From Comamonadaceae bacterium OH2545_COT-014 (GTDB lineage: Bacteria; Pseudomonadota; Gammaproteobacteria; Burkholderiales; Burkholderiaceae_C), in assembly GCA_003859965.1 (NCBI GenBank), contig RQYR01000026.1, forward strand, positions 1-42,089: 42,089 nucleotides of DNA. Direction: 5' to 3'. The notes beneath the pieces were generated by a model, which had not been told where the DNA came from, ran no database searches, and was given only the letters and a program-made list of their open reading frames with translations. A program made the position numbers and the translations under genes. This document shows positions 18,524 to 26,876 of this stretch, piece by piece. The first letter of the stretch is position 1; each line of letters opens with the position of its first letter.

Positions 18524-19072
18524 TCAATAATCGTCACCGCCGCGGCCGTAGCCGCCACGGTCATCGCCACCACGGCCATAGCCGTAGCCACCGCCGTCAC
18601 GGCGACCGCCGCCGCGCGGGCCGGGGCCGTAGGGGCTGCGGAAGCGGCCGTCATTGCCGCCGCCGTCGTAGCCACCGCCTCCTTCACGGCGGTTGCCGTA
18701 GCCGCCCTCGCGGCGGCCGCCACCGTAGCCACCTTCGCGCGGCGCGCCATAACCGCTGCCACCGCCGCTGCCGTAGCCACCACCACCGTAGCCGCCGCCG
18801 AAGTTGCTGCGCGGCGGGCGTGGTTCCATCGGGCGGGCTTCGTTCACCACCACGTTGCGGCCGCCCAGTGACTGGCCATTCATCCCTTCAATGGCGGCTT
18901 GGGCTTCTTCGTCGCTGCCCATTTCCACGAAGCCGAAGCCTTTGGATCGGCCCGTGTCACGCTCCATCATGACCTTGGCGCTGGTAACGGCGCCAAAGGC
19001 GCTGAAAGCCTGGGCCAAGTCGCCGTCACGCACCGAATACGGCAGGTTGCCGACGTAAAGTTTGTTGCCCAT
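18524..19072 (-). CDS. Glycine-rich RNA-binding protein (single RRM)
   Basis: The 182-residue protein has one RRM at residues 3-80, with RNP2 LYVGNL (5-10) and RNP1 KGFGFVEM (44-51). A Gly/Arg/Tyr-rich tail of about 90 residues (92-182) follows, with GGYGGGGYGSGGGSGYG-type repeats. It resembles bacterial Rbp proteins that bind RNA and are often cold- or stress-induced; the target RNAs are not known from sequence. ATG 19072 has AGGAGT 9-10 bp upstream. The 130 bases before it hold no gene and could be a regulatory 5' leader. The tail is encoded by repetitive GGC/CGC codons, which create long false reading frames on the other strand. Confidence 0.93.
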   Translation of the reverse strand: MGNKLYVGNLPYSVRDGDLAQAFSAFGAVTSAKVMMERDTGRSKGFGFVEMGSDEEAQAAIEGMNGQSLGGRNVVVNEARPMEPRPPRSNFGGGYGGGGYGSGGGSGYGAPREGGYGGGRREGGYGNRREGGGGYDGGGNDGRFRSPYGPGPRGGGRRDGGGYGYGRGGDDRGGYGRGGDDY

Positions 19073-19698
19073 TCGAAGGGACTCCTCAATAACCGGAAAA
19101 ATCGAACGCGATGGAGCCCGCAAAACGCCTTCAACAAATCTGGCCAAAAACCGGAAGGAAGGGACACTGACTGATTCACCGCTAACCGCGTGTGAACGCA
19201 CTGGCGCACACGCGGCGCATTATGCGCCAGAACCCTGAAAGTCAAGCGTCGGAAAAATGCCCTTTTTCAACTTGCGGTTTCATTTGCCTACAATTTTTCT
19301 GCCGGTTTTGTGTGATGGCATTCTTGCCAAATGCCGCGGCAATTTCTGTTGCGGCAAGCGGCGGCGTCCGGGCAAGCGCCAGGCGCCAAGCAGGCCCATC
19401 GCATGTCAGTGGGGTGGCGGTGGCACAGGTCAAGGAGTGGCTTGCTGTGCGGGAAGGCTTGCCACGCGGTCCGCTGATGCCGGCAGGCATGGCGTGACAA
19501 CAAAGGCGGAGGCATAGGGTAGCGACCCCGCTGCCATGTGCGGGCAGGGGCATGGCCGCTTTGACTGTCTTTCGCGTGCTTCCAAAAAAAGGGCGGCTTC
19601 TCTATGCCAGAGCGCAGCGCTCTGCCGCCCCGCTGGTGAACCGTGGCATTGGCCGGGCATGGCCGCCAAGGGGCGCATGGGCTCCCGCTTCACGGCAA
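19073..19698. other. Gene-free region between the RRM gene and the heme receptor
   Basis: The first part is the leader and promoter region of the minus-strand RRM gene. The rest (about 19250-19690) has several frames of 60-105 codons but none with a ribosome site, domain or plausible composition. I see no tRNA or terminator-like hairpin here. Confidence 0.5.
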
Positions 19699-19735
19699 GT
19701 TAACTAAAATGCAAACTATTTGCACTCTGGTTAAC
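19699..19735. promoter_or_regulatory. Symmetric operator-like sequence upstream of the heme receptor
   Basis: Two nested inverted repeats share one centre at 19717. The inner repeat is TGCAAA-CTA-TTTGCA (19710-19724). The outer pair is GTTAAC at 19699-19704 and 19730-19735, each separated from the inner arms by exactly 5 bases. The element ends 6 bp before ATG 19742, so a bound repressor would block transcription or initiation. The binding protein is unknown; Fur or another iron/heme regulator is likely from the gene's role. Confidence 0.65.
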
Positions 19736-19741
19736 TTTCAA

Positions 19742-22036
19742 ATGAACACACGAGCGAACATGATGGGTGTTGACTTGCAGGCCAGCCTGCACAACGTGGC
19801 AGGCTTTTCGCGCCGCGCGCCAGTGGCGCTGGCGGCATGGCTGCTAATGGCTGGCGTGGCCAGCGCACAAGGCGTGGCATCCAAGACTATGGCAGCCACT
19901 TCGGCAGGTGATGCTGTGGACGAGCTGCCCGCCGTCGTCGTGACCGGCACGCGCAGCGAGCGCACATTGCGCGAGGTGCCCGCCAGCGCGCAGGTAATCG
20001 AGGCCGAGGCGTTGGAAGAACGCCAGCTGGGCGACATCCGCGAGCTGGCCGAAACCGTGCCTGGCGTGACCGTAGAACGCCGCTCCAACCGCATGACCAT
20101 CAACAGCAGCGACGGCCGCAGCGGCAACGCAGGTTTCAACATCCGCGGGCTGGAAGGCAACCGCGTGCTCATGCTGGTGGACGGCGTGCGCATGCCGCGC
20201 AACTACAGCTTTGGCGCTTCCAGCCGCGACAACGTGGACTTCGGCCTGCTGGAGCGGGTCGAGGTCATCAAAGGCCCCTCCTCCGCGCTCTACGGCTCCG
20301 ACGGCATTGGCGGCGTGGTGCAGTTCTTCACCCGCACGCCAGCCAGCTACCTCAAAGGCGGCAAGGCCATGGGCGGGCAGGCCGGGCTGGCCTATGAAGG
20401 CGACAGCCGCGCCGTGCGCGCCGGCGCCACCGTGGCCGGCCGCGCGGGCGAGCGCGTGCAGTGGCTGCTCTCCGGCAGCGCGCTCAAGGGCCACGCGCTC
20501 GACAACCGGGGCGACAACGACAGCCCCAGCGCCCTGCGCACCAAACCCAACCCCGAAGACACGCGCGACACCGCTCTGCTCGGCAAACTGGTCTTCACCC
20601 CCAGCGCGGCGCAAACGCACACCTTCACTGCCGAACACGTGCGCAAGCGCGACGAGTTGGACCTGCTCTCGCAATACGGCGCCACCACGCGCGGCGTGAC
20701 CACCCTCACCGCCGCCGGCCGCACTGACAACCAGCGCCAGCGCCTGAGCTGGCAAGGCCGCTTCCAGCTGCAAGCCCCCTGGGCCGACACCCTGCGCACC
20801 ACCGTGGCCTACCAGCGCCTGCGCTCGCACGAGCACTTTGAAAACACCCGCCTGCGCGCCGCCAACCAGGTGCGCGACACGCTGGACCACGAAAACCTCT
20901 GGCAAGCCAGCGTGCAGGCCGAGAAAGTGCTGCGCGGCCAGGCGCTGGCGTACAAGCTGGCCTATGGCCTTGACTTCTCCCGCACCCAGGCCGACAACCT
21001 GCAAACCGGTATCACCCCGCCCGCGGGCGAAACCTTCCCCCTCAAGCGTTTCCCTGACACCACCGAAAACGCCCTGGGCCTGTATGTGCAAAACGAAATC
21101 ATCGGCAACGGCTGGAGCCTGATTCCCGGCCTGCGCTGGGACCGCTACCGCATCGCCGCCAGCCAGGCAGGCTTTGCCGGCCAGGCCGCCAGCAAAAGCG
21201 GCTCCGCCCTCTCGCCGCGCCTGGGCGCCACCTGGGACGTGGCGCCCGACTGGACGCTCTACGGCCAATGGGCCACGGGCTTTCGCACTCCCGGCGCCGA
21301 CCAGCTCAACCGCTTCTTTGAAAACCCCATCGGCCACTACATGACCGTGCCCAACCCCGGCCTCAAGCCCGAAAAGGCCCAGCACGTGGAACTGGGCGTC
21401 AAAGGCCAGGGCGAGCACTGGCGTCTGGAGGCCGCCGCCTTCCACGGCCGCTACCGCGACTTCATTCTTGACAACCAGCGCGTAGCCGGCACCGGCCGCC
21501 GCGGCGACCCGCTCGTCTTCCAGGCCATCAACATCGGCCGCGCCAGCATCAGCGGCTTTGAAGTGGCCGGCGAATACCGCGTGAAAAACGTGGCCGGCGG
21601 CACCCTGGCCTTCCCTGCCGCCTTCGGCATGGCGCGCGGGCGCGACAAGGCCAGCAGCCAGCCCATCGCCAGCATCCAGCCTGCCCGCCTCAACCTGGGC
21701 GTGCGCTACGCCCAGCCCACCTGGTCCGTGCGCCTGGACATGCGCCACCAATGGGCCAAAAAAGCCAAGGACGTGCCCGCCGCCAGCGACCCGCGCGCTG
21801 GCGCCATCGTGCCCTTCCTGCCCCGCGCCGCCACCACCTTCGACCTCAGCGGCCAATGGCGTCTGTGGCGCCACGCCGGTGGCGACGTGCGCCTGAACGC
21901 CGCCGTGCACAACCTCACCAACCGCAAATACTGGCGCTGGAGCGACGTGCGCGGCCTCGCCGCCGACCTGCCCACCATCGACGCCTACAGCCAGCCCGGC
22001 CGCAAGTTCAGCGTCTCGCTGGTGGCCAGCTTCTGA
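19742..22036 (+). CDS. TonB-dependent heme/hemoglobin-type receptor
   Basis: The 764-residue precursor has a signal peptide ending near GVASA-QG, a TonB-box-like LPAVVVTGTRSERT and a plug (about 60-180, with GFNIRGLEGNRVLMLVDGVR and VEVIKGPSSALYGSDGIGGVV). A beta barrel follows, ending in VSLVASF. Between the FRAP-like GFRTPGADQL and NPGLKPE segments there is a His (in IGHYM), the layout of heme/hemoglobin/transferrin receptors. Heme is therefore the best guess for the ligand, without certainty. The ATG at 19742 is chosen because earlier codons overlap the operator; no clear Shine-Dalgarno precedes it, and ATG 19760 is an alternative. No periplasmic binding protein or ABC heme importer lies beside it, so it is a single-gene unit. 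Confidence 0.9.
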   Translation: MNTRANMMGVDLQASLHNVAGFSRRAPVALAAWLLMAGVASAQGVASKTMAATSAGDAVDELPAVVVTGTRSERTLREVPASAQVIEAEALEERQLGDIRELAETVPGVTVERRSNRMTINSSDGRSGNAGFNIRGLEGNRVLMLVDGVRMPRNYSFGASSRDNVDFGLLERVEVIKGPSSALYGSDGIGGVVQFFTRTPASYLKGGKAMGGQAGLAYEGDSRAVRAGATVAGRAGERVQWLLSGSALKGHALDNRGDNDSPSALRTKPNPEDTRDTALLGKLVFTPSAAQTHTFTAEHVRKRDELDLLSQYGATTRGVTTLTAAGRTDNQRQRLSWQGRFQLQAPWADTLRTTVAYQRLRSHEHFENTRLRAANQVRDTLDHENLWQASVQAEKVLRGQALAYKLAYGLDFSRTQADNLQTGITPPAGETFPLKRFPDTTENALGLYVQNEIIGNGWSLIPGLRWDRYRIAASQAGFAGQAASKSGSALSPRLGATWDVAPDWTLYGQWATGFRTPGADQLNRFFENPIGHYMTVPNPGLKPEKAQHVELGVKGQGEHWRLEAAAFHGRYRDFILDNQRVAGTGRRGDPLVFQAINIGRASISGFEVAGEYRVKNVAGGTLAFPAAFGMARGRDKASSQPIASIQPARLNLGVRYAQPTWSVRLDMRHQWAKKAKDVPAASDPRAGAIVPFLPRAATTFDLSGQWRLWRHAGGDVRLNAAVHNLTNRKYWRWSDVRGLAADLPTIDAYSQPGRKFSVSLVASF

Positions 22037-22571
22037 AAAGACTGACCGCGACAGCGCGTGCCGGGCCCAGGAAAACCCCCTCTCCCTGAGGGGAGGGGGA
22101 ATGGCAGGCAGCGTCTCGTGAATAACTGCCATGTCTCATGAAAGAACCAAGGCAGGCCCGCCTCCGCTCTGATAGGCAGGCCATCGGGTTACTGTCATGT
22201 GCTCCTGAAAAAAAGAGCACCTTGGGTAGAACGGGTGTGCCCAAGACGCTCTTTTTTTACTTAAGTCGCATCTTCCTTGCAGCGCACTTACTCCTTCAGT
22301 TGGCTTGCTGACCATGCACAGGCGCGCGTTCATCCGCTTTGTACGGGGTAGAGGAGCGCTGATGAAAAAGACCAAGGTGGCAGCGTGGCCCCACACAGCG
22401 GTTTGAACTGTCAAAAACAGTCACACGCTGCCCTGCCAAGCCATCTGAAACGTCAACTGACAGAAATTGACAGCCTGCTTCCCCCGGGTAAACACCCATA
22501 AATTGTCACTTGGCACGCGTGGCACGCCTGCAGGCGTGACCCAGTTCACGAACCAACGCGCCTCCCAAGGC
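22037..22571. other. Gene-free region between heme receptor and pilA
   Basis: A GC-rich hairpin (CCCCCTCTCC / GGGGAGGGGG, about 22076-22099) is followed by the large terminator at 22208-22260. Beyond that, short inverted motifs such as CTGTCAAAAACAG occur near 22408-22420. The remainder up to the pilA promoter may contain PilR-type activator sites, but I cannot name one with confidence. No coding region is credible. Confidence 0.5.
22208..22260. terminator. Intrinsic terminator, two-part stem
   Basis: The outer stem AAAAAAAGAGC (22208-22218) pairs with GCTCTTTTTTT (22248-22258), and an inner stem CTTGGG (22221-22226) with CCCAAG (22240-22245). T runs are present on both strands. It lies about 170 bp beyond the heme receptor and insulates it from pilA. 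Confidence 0.8.
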
Positions 22572-22587
22572 TGGCACAGCAGGTGCA
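22572..22587 (+). promoter_or_regulatory. Sigma-54 (-24/-12) promoter of pilA
   Basis: TGGCACAGCAGGTGCA matches the consensus TGGCAC-N5-TTGCA at all but one position, with the GG (22573-22574) and GC (22585-22586) separated by exactly 10 bases. Transcription would start near 22598, giving a leader of about 70 nt before the pilA ATG. Type IV pilin genes are classically driven by RpoN with PilR. Confidence 0.8.
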
Positions 22588-22669
22588 ACACCTAGGGCGT
22601 GCGGCGACGCACAAACATGTGTCCCGAGTCTCGCAACTCTTTTAACCCTGCTCTCTGAAGGAGAACACC

Positions 22670-23155
22670 ATGAAAGCAATCCAAAAAGGTTTCACCCTGA
22701 TCGAACTGATGATCGTGGTGGCCATCATCGGTATCCTGGCCGCTGTGGCACTGCCCGCTTATCAGGACTACACTGTTCGTGCCAAGGTTTCTGAAATCGT
22801 GCTGGCAGCCTCTTCATGCCGTACGTCAATCACTGAAACCATTCAATCCACGGTGGGCACGACGCTGCCTGCTGCTAACGCTTGGGGTTGCGAAAGCTCG
22901 ACTGCTGCCACAAAATATGTGGCAAAAATTGAAACCAGTAATGCTGGCAAAATTACAATCACTTCAGCAAGCGCATCGGATCTGAAGGATGCGGGGAATA
23001 AAAAAGTGACTTTGCAACCGATGAAAGATGCGACAACCGCTATCGGTAACGGTGATGTGCAAGTGACTGTCTACGGCTGGCGATGCGGCAGCACGGCTGA
23101 TGGTACGGACATGCCGACCAAGTATCTGCCGGGTTCGTGCCGCGGCCAGTTCTAA
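22670..23155 (+). CDS. pilA: Type IV major pilin (prepilin)
   Basis: The 161-residue prepilin has the class IVa leader MKAIQKG and cleavage site G-F followed by the hydrophobic helix [20 protein letters not shown], including Glu5 of the mature form. Four cysteines at 50, 74, 139 and 157 suggest two disulfides, the second closing a C-terminal loop of about 19 residues that ends SCRGQF. Pilin is inserted in the inner membrane, cleaved and methylated by PilD and polymerised into pili. A strong ribosome site (GAAGGAGA) precedes the ATG, and a sigma-54 promoter lies upstream. The C-terminus has no terminal Ser of the sort glycosylated by TfpO in Pseudomonas group I pilins. The downstream third of the gene is lower in GC than the region upstream, marking the start of an AT-rich block. 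Confidence 0.96.
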   Translation: MKAIQKGFTLIELMIVVAIIGILAAVALPAYQDYTVRAKVSEIVLAASSCRTSITETIQSTVGTTLPAANAWGCESSTAATKYVAKIETSNAGKITITSASASDLKDAGNKKVTLQPMKDATTAIGNGDVQVTVYGWRCGSTADGTDMPTKYLPGSCRGQF

Positions 23156-23172
23156 TAAAATTAAAAAACCTC

Positions 23173-23197
23173 AAGCCCCTTTATGGGGCTTTTTTTA
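23173..23197 (+). terminator. Intrinsic terminator after pilA
   Basis: The stem AAGCCCC (23173-23179) and GGGGCTT (23185-23191) closes a 5-base loop and is followed by seven T residues. The last T tract runs directly into the start codon of the next gene at 23197, so read-through would set expression of the downstream genes at a small fraction of pilA. Confidence 0.88.
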
Positions 23198-25131
23198 TGT
23201 CAAAAAAATCTTCAATATTTCAAAGCTGGCCCCTTTGGGGGCTTTATGCAGTTACGCTATTGTGGACTTGGCTGGCCGGTAAAGATATGAACTGGGACCA
23301 GCTCAATTACCATATGTATGCGGCTGATCTGTTGGTTAGAAATCGCTGGGGCCAAGACTATTTCGCAGCCAGTGTCCAATCCTACTTGAATCCAGTTGGA
23401 TATTTGCCTTTCTACGCAATGGTTCGGGCGGAGTGGAATGACCTTTTCATTGCACTGGTCTTGGCTACCATGCATTTTCTTTGCATTGTTGCTGTTTGGT
23501 ATTTGTATCCGCGTCTTGTGCCCTCCCATCTTGCTGGTCACCTCATGCTGCGCACATTAACCTGTGCGCTTGCGTTTATGACCCCTATAGGAATTATGTC
23601 ATGGGGTAGTTCGCCTAATGACTTAATTGGTGCGTCGCTTGTCCTGTGGGCACTCGTTTTTTTGCTTCACCAACGCCCAGCTTCTTTCCGTATGCTAGCA
23701 CTGTGTGGATTGATGTTGGGGGCGGCAGCCGGCCTCAAACTAACCAATGGCACTTTTGCTATAGCATTTCTGCTTCCAATTATTATTTTTAATCAAAAAC
23801 ATGATGGCTCATTTTTAATTGCAAAAAAGATGATTTTCTATGTTTTTGGGGTGGTAGTTGGTTTTTCTCTTTTGCACGGTTACTGGAGTTGGTGTCTGTG
23901 GCGGGAGTTTAAAAACCCATTTTTTCCGTTCTTTAATAAAATATTTGAGTCACCGGATTTTTTGCCGGTTAACTTGCATGATAAGAGATTTTTGGGTGAT
24001 GGTGGTTTGTGGGGGCTTGCGAAGATTCCGTGGGATATGCTAAAGCATCAAGCGATGGTCTATACTGAGGTGATCGCTCCTGATGTTCGGGCAATAGTTT
24101 TGGTTTTTATTATTGCTGTTTTTGCTTATTCGCGTGCGTCCTTAAAGGTTTTGGGTGATGAGAGACGGTTTTCAAGATCGATATCCATTGAGTTGGTGGT
24201 TGTTTCTTCTTTTGCTTTGCTTGCTTATTTGATTTGGGGAATGACATCTCGAATTGGCCGGTATGCAATGCCTCTATGGTTGCTGCTCGGTCCACTTGTT
24301 ATTTTTTTGGCTTCCTTTTTATGGCCTGGGAAAGAGAAAAAAATTGGCCTCTTCGCATCAATTCTATTGATGATTCAGTGCTTCGTGACCTCAAGCTCGG
24401 GGGTTATTCGTTGGGATGGTGTCAATTATAGCGGCCGGTGGTTCGAAGTGGATCTGCCTGCGGAAATTGCGAATGCTCCTGCAACCTTTTTTTCGACGGA
24501 GGAGCAAACCTTATCTTTTATATCTGTATATCTTCATCCAGAATCATCAATGGCAAATATTTTTGGGCAATATGTACAGCCTGCCGGTGAAAAAATAAGA
24601 CCTCGACTGGCTAAGATGATGGATAAAAATAAAATATACTCGATTAGTAAAAGTGTTGATCCGGTGCTCCATGTGGATGTGAGAAATTCATTAAATAGTC
24701 GACTTCGGGCTTATGGTTTGATTATGTCACAAGATGATTGCGTATACGGAATTTTTCATATGGATCGTAAGGAGCCTTCAGTAAGTAATTCGGGTGCTGT
24801 TTATTTGCATTTTTGCCCTCTGGAGCGTTTGAACGGGTTGGAGAAGGAAAACGCTTTTCGGTATGCTTTTAAATACGATGAAATATTTGACCTTGTGGAG
24901 CGAGCCTGTCCTGCTCACTTTGATCCGCCAGGAAGTCAAACGCTTGTGAATGGTGGTGTGCATATAAGATCATATTTCAATAGCGTATCAAAGTTGATAA
25001 TTGAATCCGGTGCTGTTTACGAGTCGGCGTACAGAGCTTTGGCGCCTCAATTTATTAATACGGTCGTGAATATTAAGAATGAAGTACCCATTGTCTGCCC
25101 GCCCATATTAAAAAAGCGTTATATTGAATGA
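23197..25131 (+). CDS. Polytopic membrane glycosyltransferase, GT-C-like; possible pilin-modifying enzyme
   Basis: The 644-residue protein has a first membrane segment at about residues 10-28. A periplasmic loop follows with GKDMNWDQLNYHMYAADLL and AASVQSYLNPVGYLPFY; the acidic residue in the loop after the first helix is typical of GT-C transferases that use polyprenyl-phosphate sugars. Further hydrophobic helices run to about residue 410. A soluble C-terminal domain of about 230 residues has several Cys and no motif I recognise. Pilin-linked GT-C enzymes such as TfpW of Pseudomonas lie just after pilA, which makes a pilin-glycosylating role plausible, but I cannot claim direct homology. The ATG at 23197 sits in the tail of the pilA terminator. 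Codon use is markedly AT-rich compared with the core genes. The next gene begins right at its stop. Confidence 0.65.
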   Translation: MSKKSSIFQSWPLWGLYAVTLLWTWLAGKDMNWDQLNYHMYAADLLVRNRWGQDYFAASVQSYLNPVGYLPFYAMVRAEWNDLFIALVLATMHFLCIVAVWYLYPRLVPSHLAGHLMLRTLTCALAFMTPIGIMSWGSSPNDLIGASLVLWALVFLLHQRPASFRMLALCGLMLGAAAGLKLTNGTFAIAFLLPIIIFNQKHDGSFLIAKKMIFYVFGVVVGFSLLHGYWSWCLWREFKNPFFPFFNKIFESPDFLPVNLHDKRFLGDGGLWGLAKIPWDMLKHQAMVYTEVIAPDVRAIVLVFIIAVFAYSRASLKVLGDERRFSRSISIELVVVSSFALLAYLIWGMTSRIGRYAMPLWLLLGPLVIFLASFLWPGKEKKIGLFASILLMIQCFVTSSSGVIRWDGVNYSGRWFEVDLPAEIANAPATFFSTEEQTLSFISVYLHPESSMANIFGQYVQPAGEKIRPRLAKMMDKNKIYSISKSVDPVLHVDVRNSLNSRLRAYGLIMSQDDCVYGIFHMDRKEPSVSNSGAVYLHFCPLERLNGLEKENAFRYAFKYDEIFDLVERACPAHFDPPGSQTLVNGGVHIRSYFNSVSKLIIESGAVYESAYRALAPQFINTVVNIKNEVPIVCPPILKKRYIE

Positions 25132-25872
25132 GTGCCTCAAATGAAGAAAATTCCATCCAATCCTCAGAATGAAAAGCAAGTCCTGTATGGGGCGCCCGAG
25201 TTTTTGACGCGAACCGGAGAAAGCCTTCCTCGTTATCAAAATTGGATAACTGGCTTGTTTATTTCTCAGGCAAAATCTCTTGGTGCGAAGCGCATCCTTG
25301 ATTTTGGTGCGGGGACGGGCTATTTGGCCAGCTGCTTTCGTGCGCAAACTAAGATTCAGCCGCTTCTGTTGGAGATTGACCCGTCTCTCCGGGCTCGGTG
25401 CATAAGTCAAGGATTCGAAACTTATTCCACTCTGGCTGAGGTGCCAACAGAGCTTGATTTTATTTACAGCTCCAATGTTTTGGAGCACATAGAGAATGAT
25501 CTTGAAATGTTAATAAAGCTGAAGGGGAAGTTGCGAATTGGCGGAAAGATTGCTCTTTATTTGCCTGCATTTAATATTCTGTGGTCAAATATGGATGTGC
25601 GTGTAGGGCACTACCGCCGTTATAATAGAAAAAATTTATCGAGGTTGCTGAGAGGTGCTGGTTATAACGTCGAGTTGTGTCATTATGCGGATTCGCTGGG
25701 ATTTTTCGTGACCTTGCTTTATAAATCTTTGCCTGGACGTGATGGCGAAGCATCTAAAGAATCGTTGCATCTGTATGATAATTATATTTTTCCGTTGTCG
25801 CGCAAGCTTGATGGGGTGGTAAGGAGCTTCGTAGGAAAAAATATTTTTATTGTTGCTCGCAAAGAAGGTTGA
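25132..25872 (+). CDS. Class I SAM-dependent methyltransferase
   Basis: The 246-residue protein has SAM motif I ILDFGAGTGYLAS (about residues 55-67), an acidic residue ending strand 2 (LLEIDPS) and the motif around SNVLEHIEND. The late segment YLPAFNILWSNMDVRVGHYRRYN is typical of methyltransferases found beside GT2 polyprenyl-sugar genes. The substrate is unknown; a lipid-linked sugar or the lipid carrier is a fair guess from context. The start is GTG 25132, directly after the upstream stop at 25131; ATG 25141 is an alternative. It is coupled to the GT2 gene that follows. AT-rich codon use matches the neighbours on both sides. Confidence 0.85.
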   Translation: MPQMKKIPSNPQNEKQVLYGAPEFLTRTGESLPRYQNWITGLFISQAKSLGAKRILDFGAGTGYLASCFRAQTKIQPLLLEIDPSLRARCISQGFETYSTLAEVPTELDFIYSSNVLEHIENDLEMLIKLKGKLRIGGKIALYLPAFNILWSNMDVRVGHYRRYNRKNLSRLLRGAGYNVELCHYADSLGFFVTLLYKSLPGRDGEASKESLHLYDNYIFPLSRKLDGVVRSFVGKNIFIVARKEG

Positions 25873-26876
25873 TGATGATGTGTAGTGATGAAGTGCGTAA
25901 AGATAATTTGGATGGTAAGCCTCATATTGCACTTGTTTTACCATGCCACAACGAAGAAAAAACGGTGGGTTTGGTTATTGATGAGTTTCGGATTGTTTGT
26001 CCAAATTTGAGTTTCCATGTGTTTGATAATAATTCGACTGACAAGACCGCTGATGTGGCTCGCGCACATGGAGCCTTTGTGCATAAGGTCGCCTTTCAGG
26101 GCAAGGGTAATGTTGTTAGAAGAATTTTCGCGGACGTGGAGGCTGATATCTACGTGATGGTGGATGGGGACGCCACGTATGATGCCAGCCAATTAGTTGC
26201 GCATGTCAAAGAAATGATTGATTGCCAAATTGACATGGTTTTGGGCGCCCGTGTAATTGACGTGTCTAGCAATGGTGTCCACTATCGTGTCGGTCATCGC
26301 ATTGGCAACAAAATTCTTACCGCTACTGCTATGATGGTTTTTGGTGGTGGATTTTCTGATATGTTGAGTGGTTATAGAATCTTTTCTCGTAGATACGCAA
26401 AATCATTTGCTGCTCATTCGCACGGATTTGAAACCGAAACGGAGTTAACGATTCATGCTTTGGAACTAAGAATGCCTTGTCTCGAAGTTCCTGTGAAATA
26501 TCGGACGCGACCGCAGGGGTCGCAGAGTAAGCTTTCCACCTATAGGGATGGCGTCCGAATTTTGAGGACTATTTTTAGGCTAATTATGACAGAGAGGCCA
26601 TTTTTTCTTTTCGGCTTAATTTCGATAATGCTTTCTATCCTTTCAATTGTTATTGGTCTGCCAGTTGTTTATGATTATGTGCGGACTGGGTTGGTGCCGC
26701 GTTTGCCTACGGCTGTTTTGTCAATGGGTGTTATGCTGTCTGCGCTTTTGTCGTTTGTTTGTGGAATACTGTTGGATCAGGTTGCTATTGGTCGTCGAGA
26801 AGTCAAGCACTTGTGCTATTTATCCTACCCTGGGTTTGATAATTTTTTGGTTTCTCGTTGTGCGAGGAGTGATTGA
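25872..26876 (+). CDS. Family 2 glycosyltransferase, GtrB/DPM1-like, membrane-anchored
   Basis: The 334-residue enzyme has an N-terminal GT-A fold with HIALVLPCHNEEKTVG, FDNNSTDKT and a metal-binding DGD in MVDGDATYD. LSGYRIFSRR is typical of polyprenyl-phosphate sugar synthases. Two C-terminal membrane helices (about residues 235-258 and 270-295) end in LLDQVAIGRRE, as in GtrB proteins. The expected job is transfer of a nucleotide-sugar unit to undecaprenyl phosphate on the cytoplasmic face, providing the donor used by the GT-C enzyme at 23197. No GtrA-type flippase gene is visible. ATG 25872 overlaps the previous stop by one base and has AGAAGG upstream. The sugar cannot be told from sequence. 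Confidence 0.88.
   Translation: MMMCSDEVRKDNLDGKPHIALVLPCHNEEKTVGLVIDEFRIVCPNLSFHVFDNNSTDKTADVARAHGAFVHKVAFQGKGNVVRRIFADVEADIYVMVDGDATYDASQLVAHVKEMIDCQIDMVLGARVIDVSSNGVHYRVGHRIGNKILTATAMMVFGGGFSDMLSGYRIFSRRYAKSFAAHSHGFETETELTIHALELRMPCLEVPVKYRTRPQGSQSKLSTYRDGVRILRTIFRLIMTERPFFLFGLISIMLSILSIVIGLPVVYDYVRTGLVPRLPTAVLSMGVMLSALLSFVCGILLDQVAIGRREVKHLCYLSYPGFDNFLVSRCARSD

Noticed and set aside
18530-18830. Repetitive GC-rich sequence resembling a tandem array or CRISPR
   Set aside because: The repetition comes from Gly/Arg/Tyr codons in the tail of the RRM protein. Units are irregular, with no spacer structure.
22511-22534. Alternative sigma-54 promoters at two upstream TGGCAC sites
   Set aside because: Both lack a GC dinucleotide at the required 10-bp spacing; only 22572-22587 fits.
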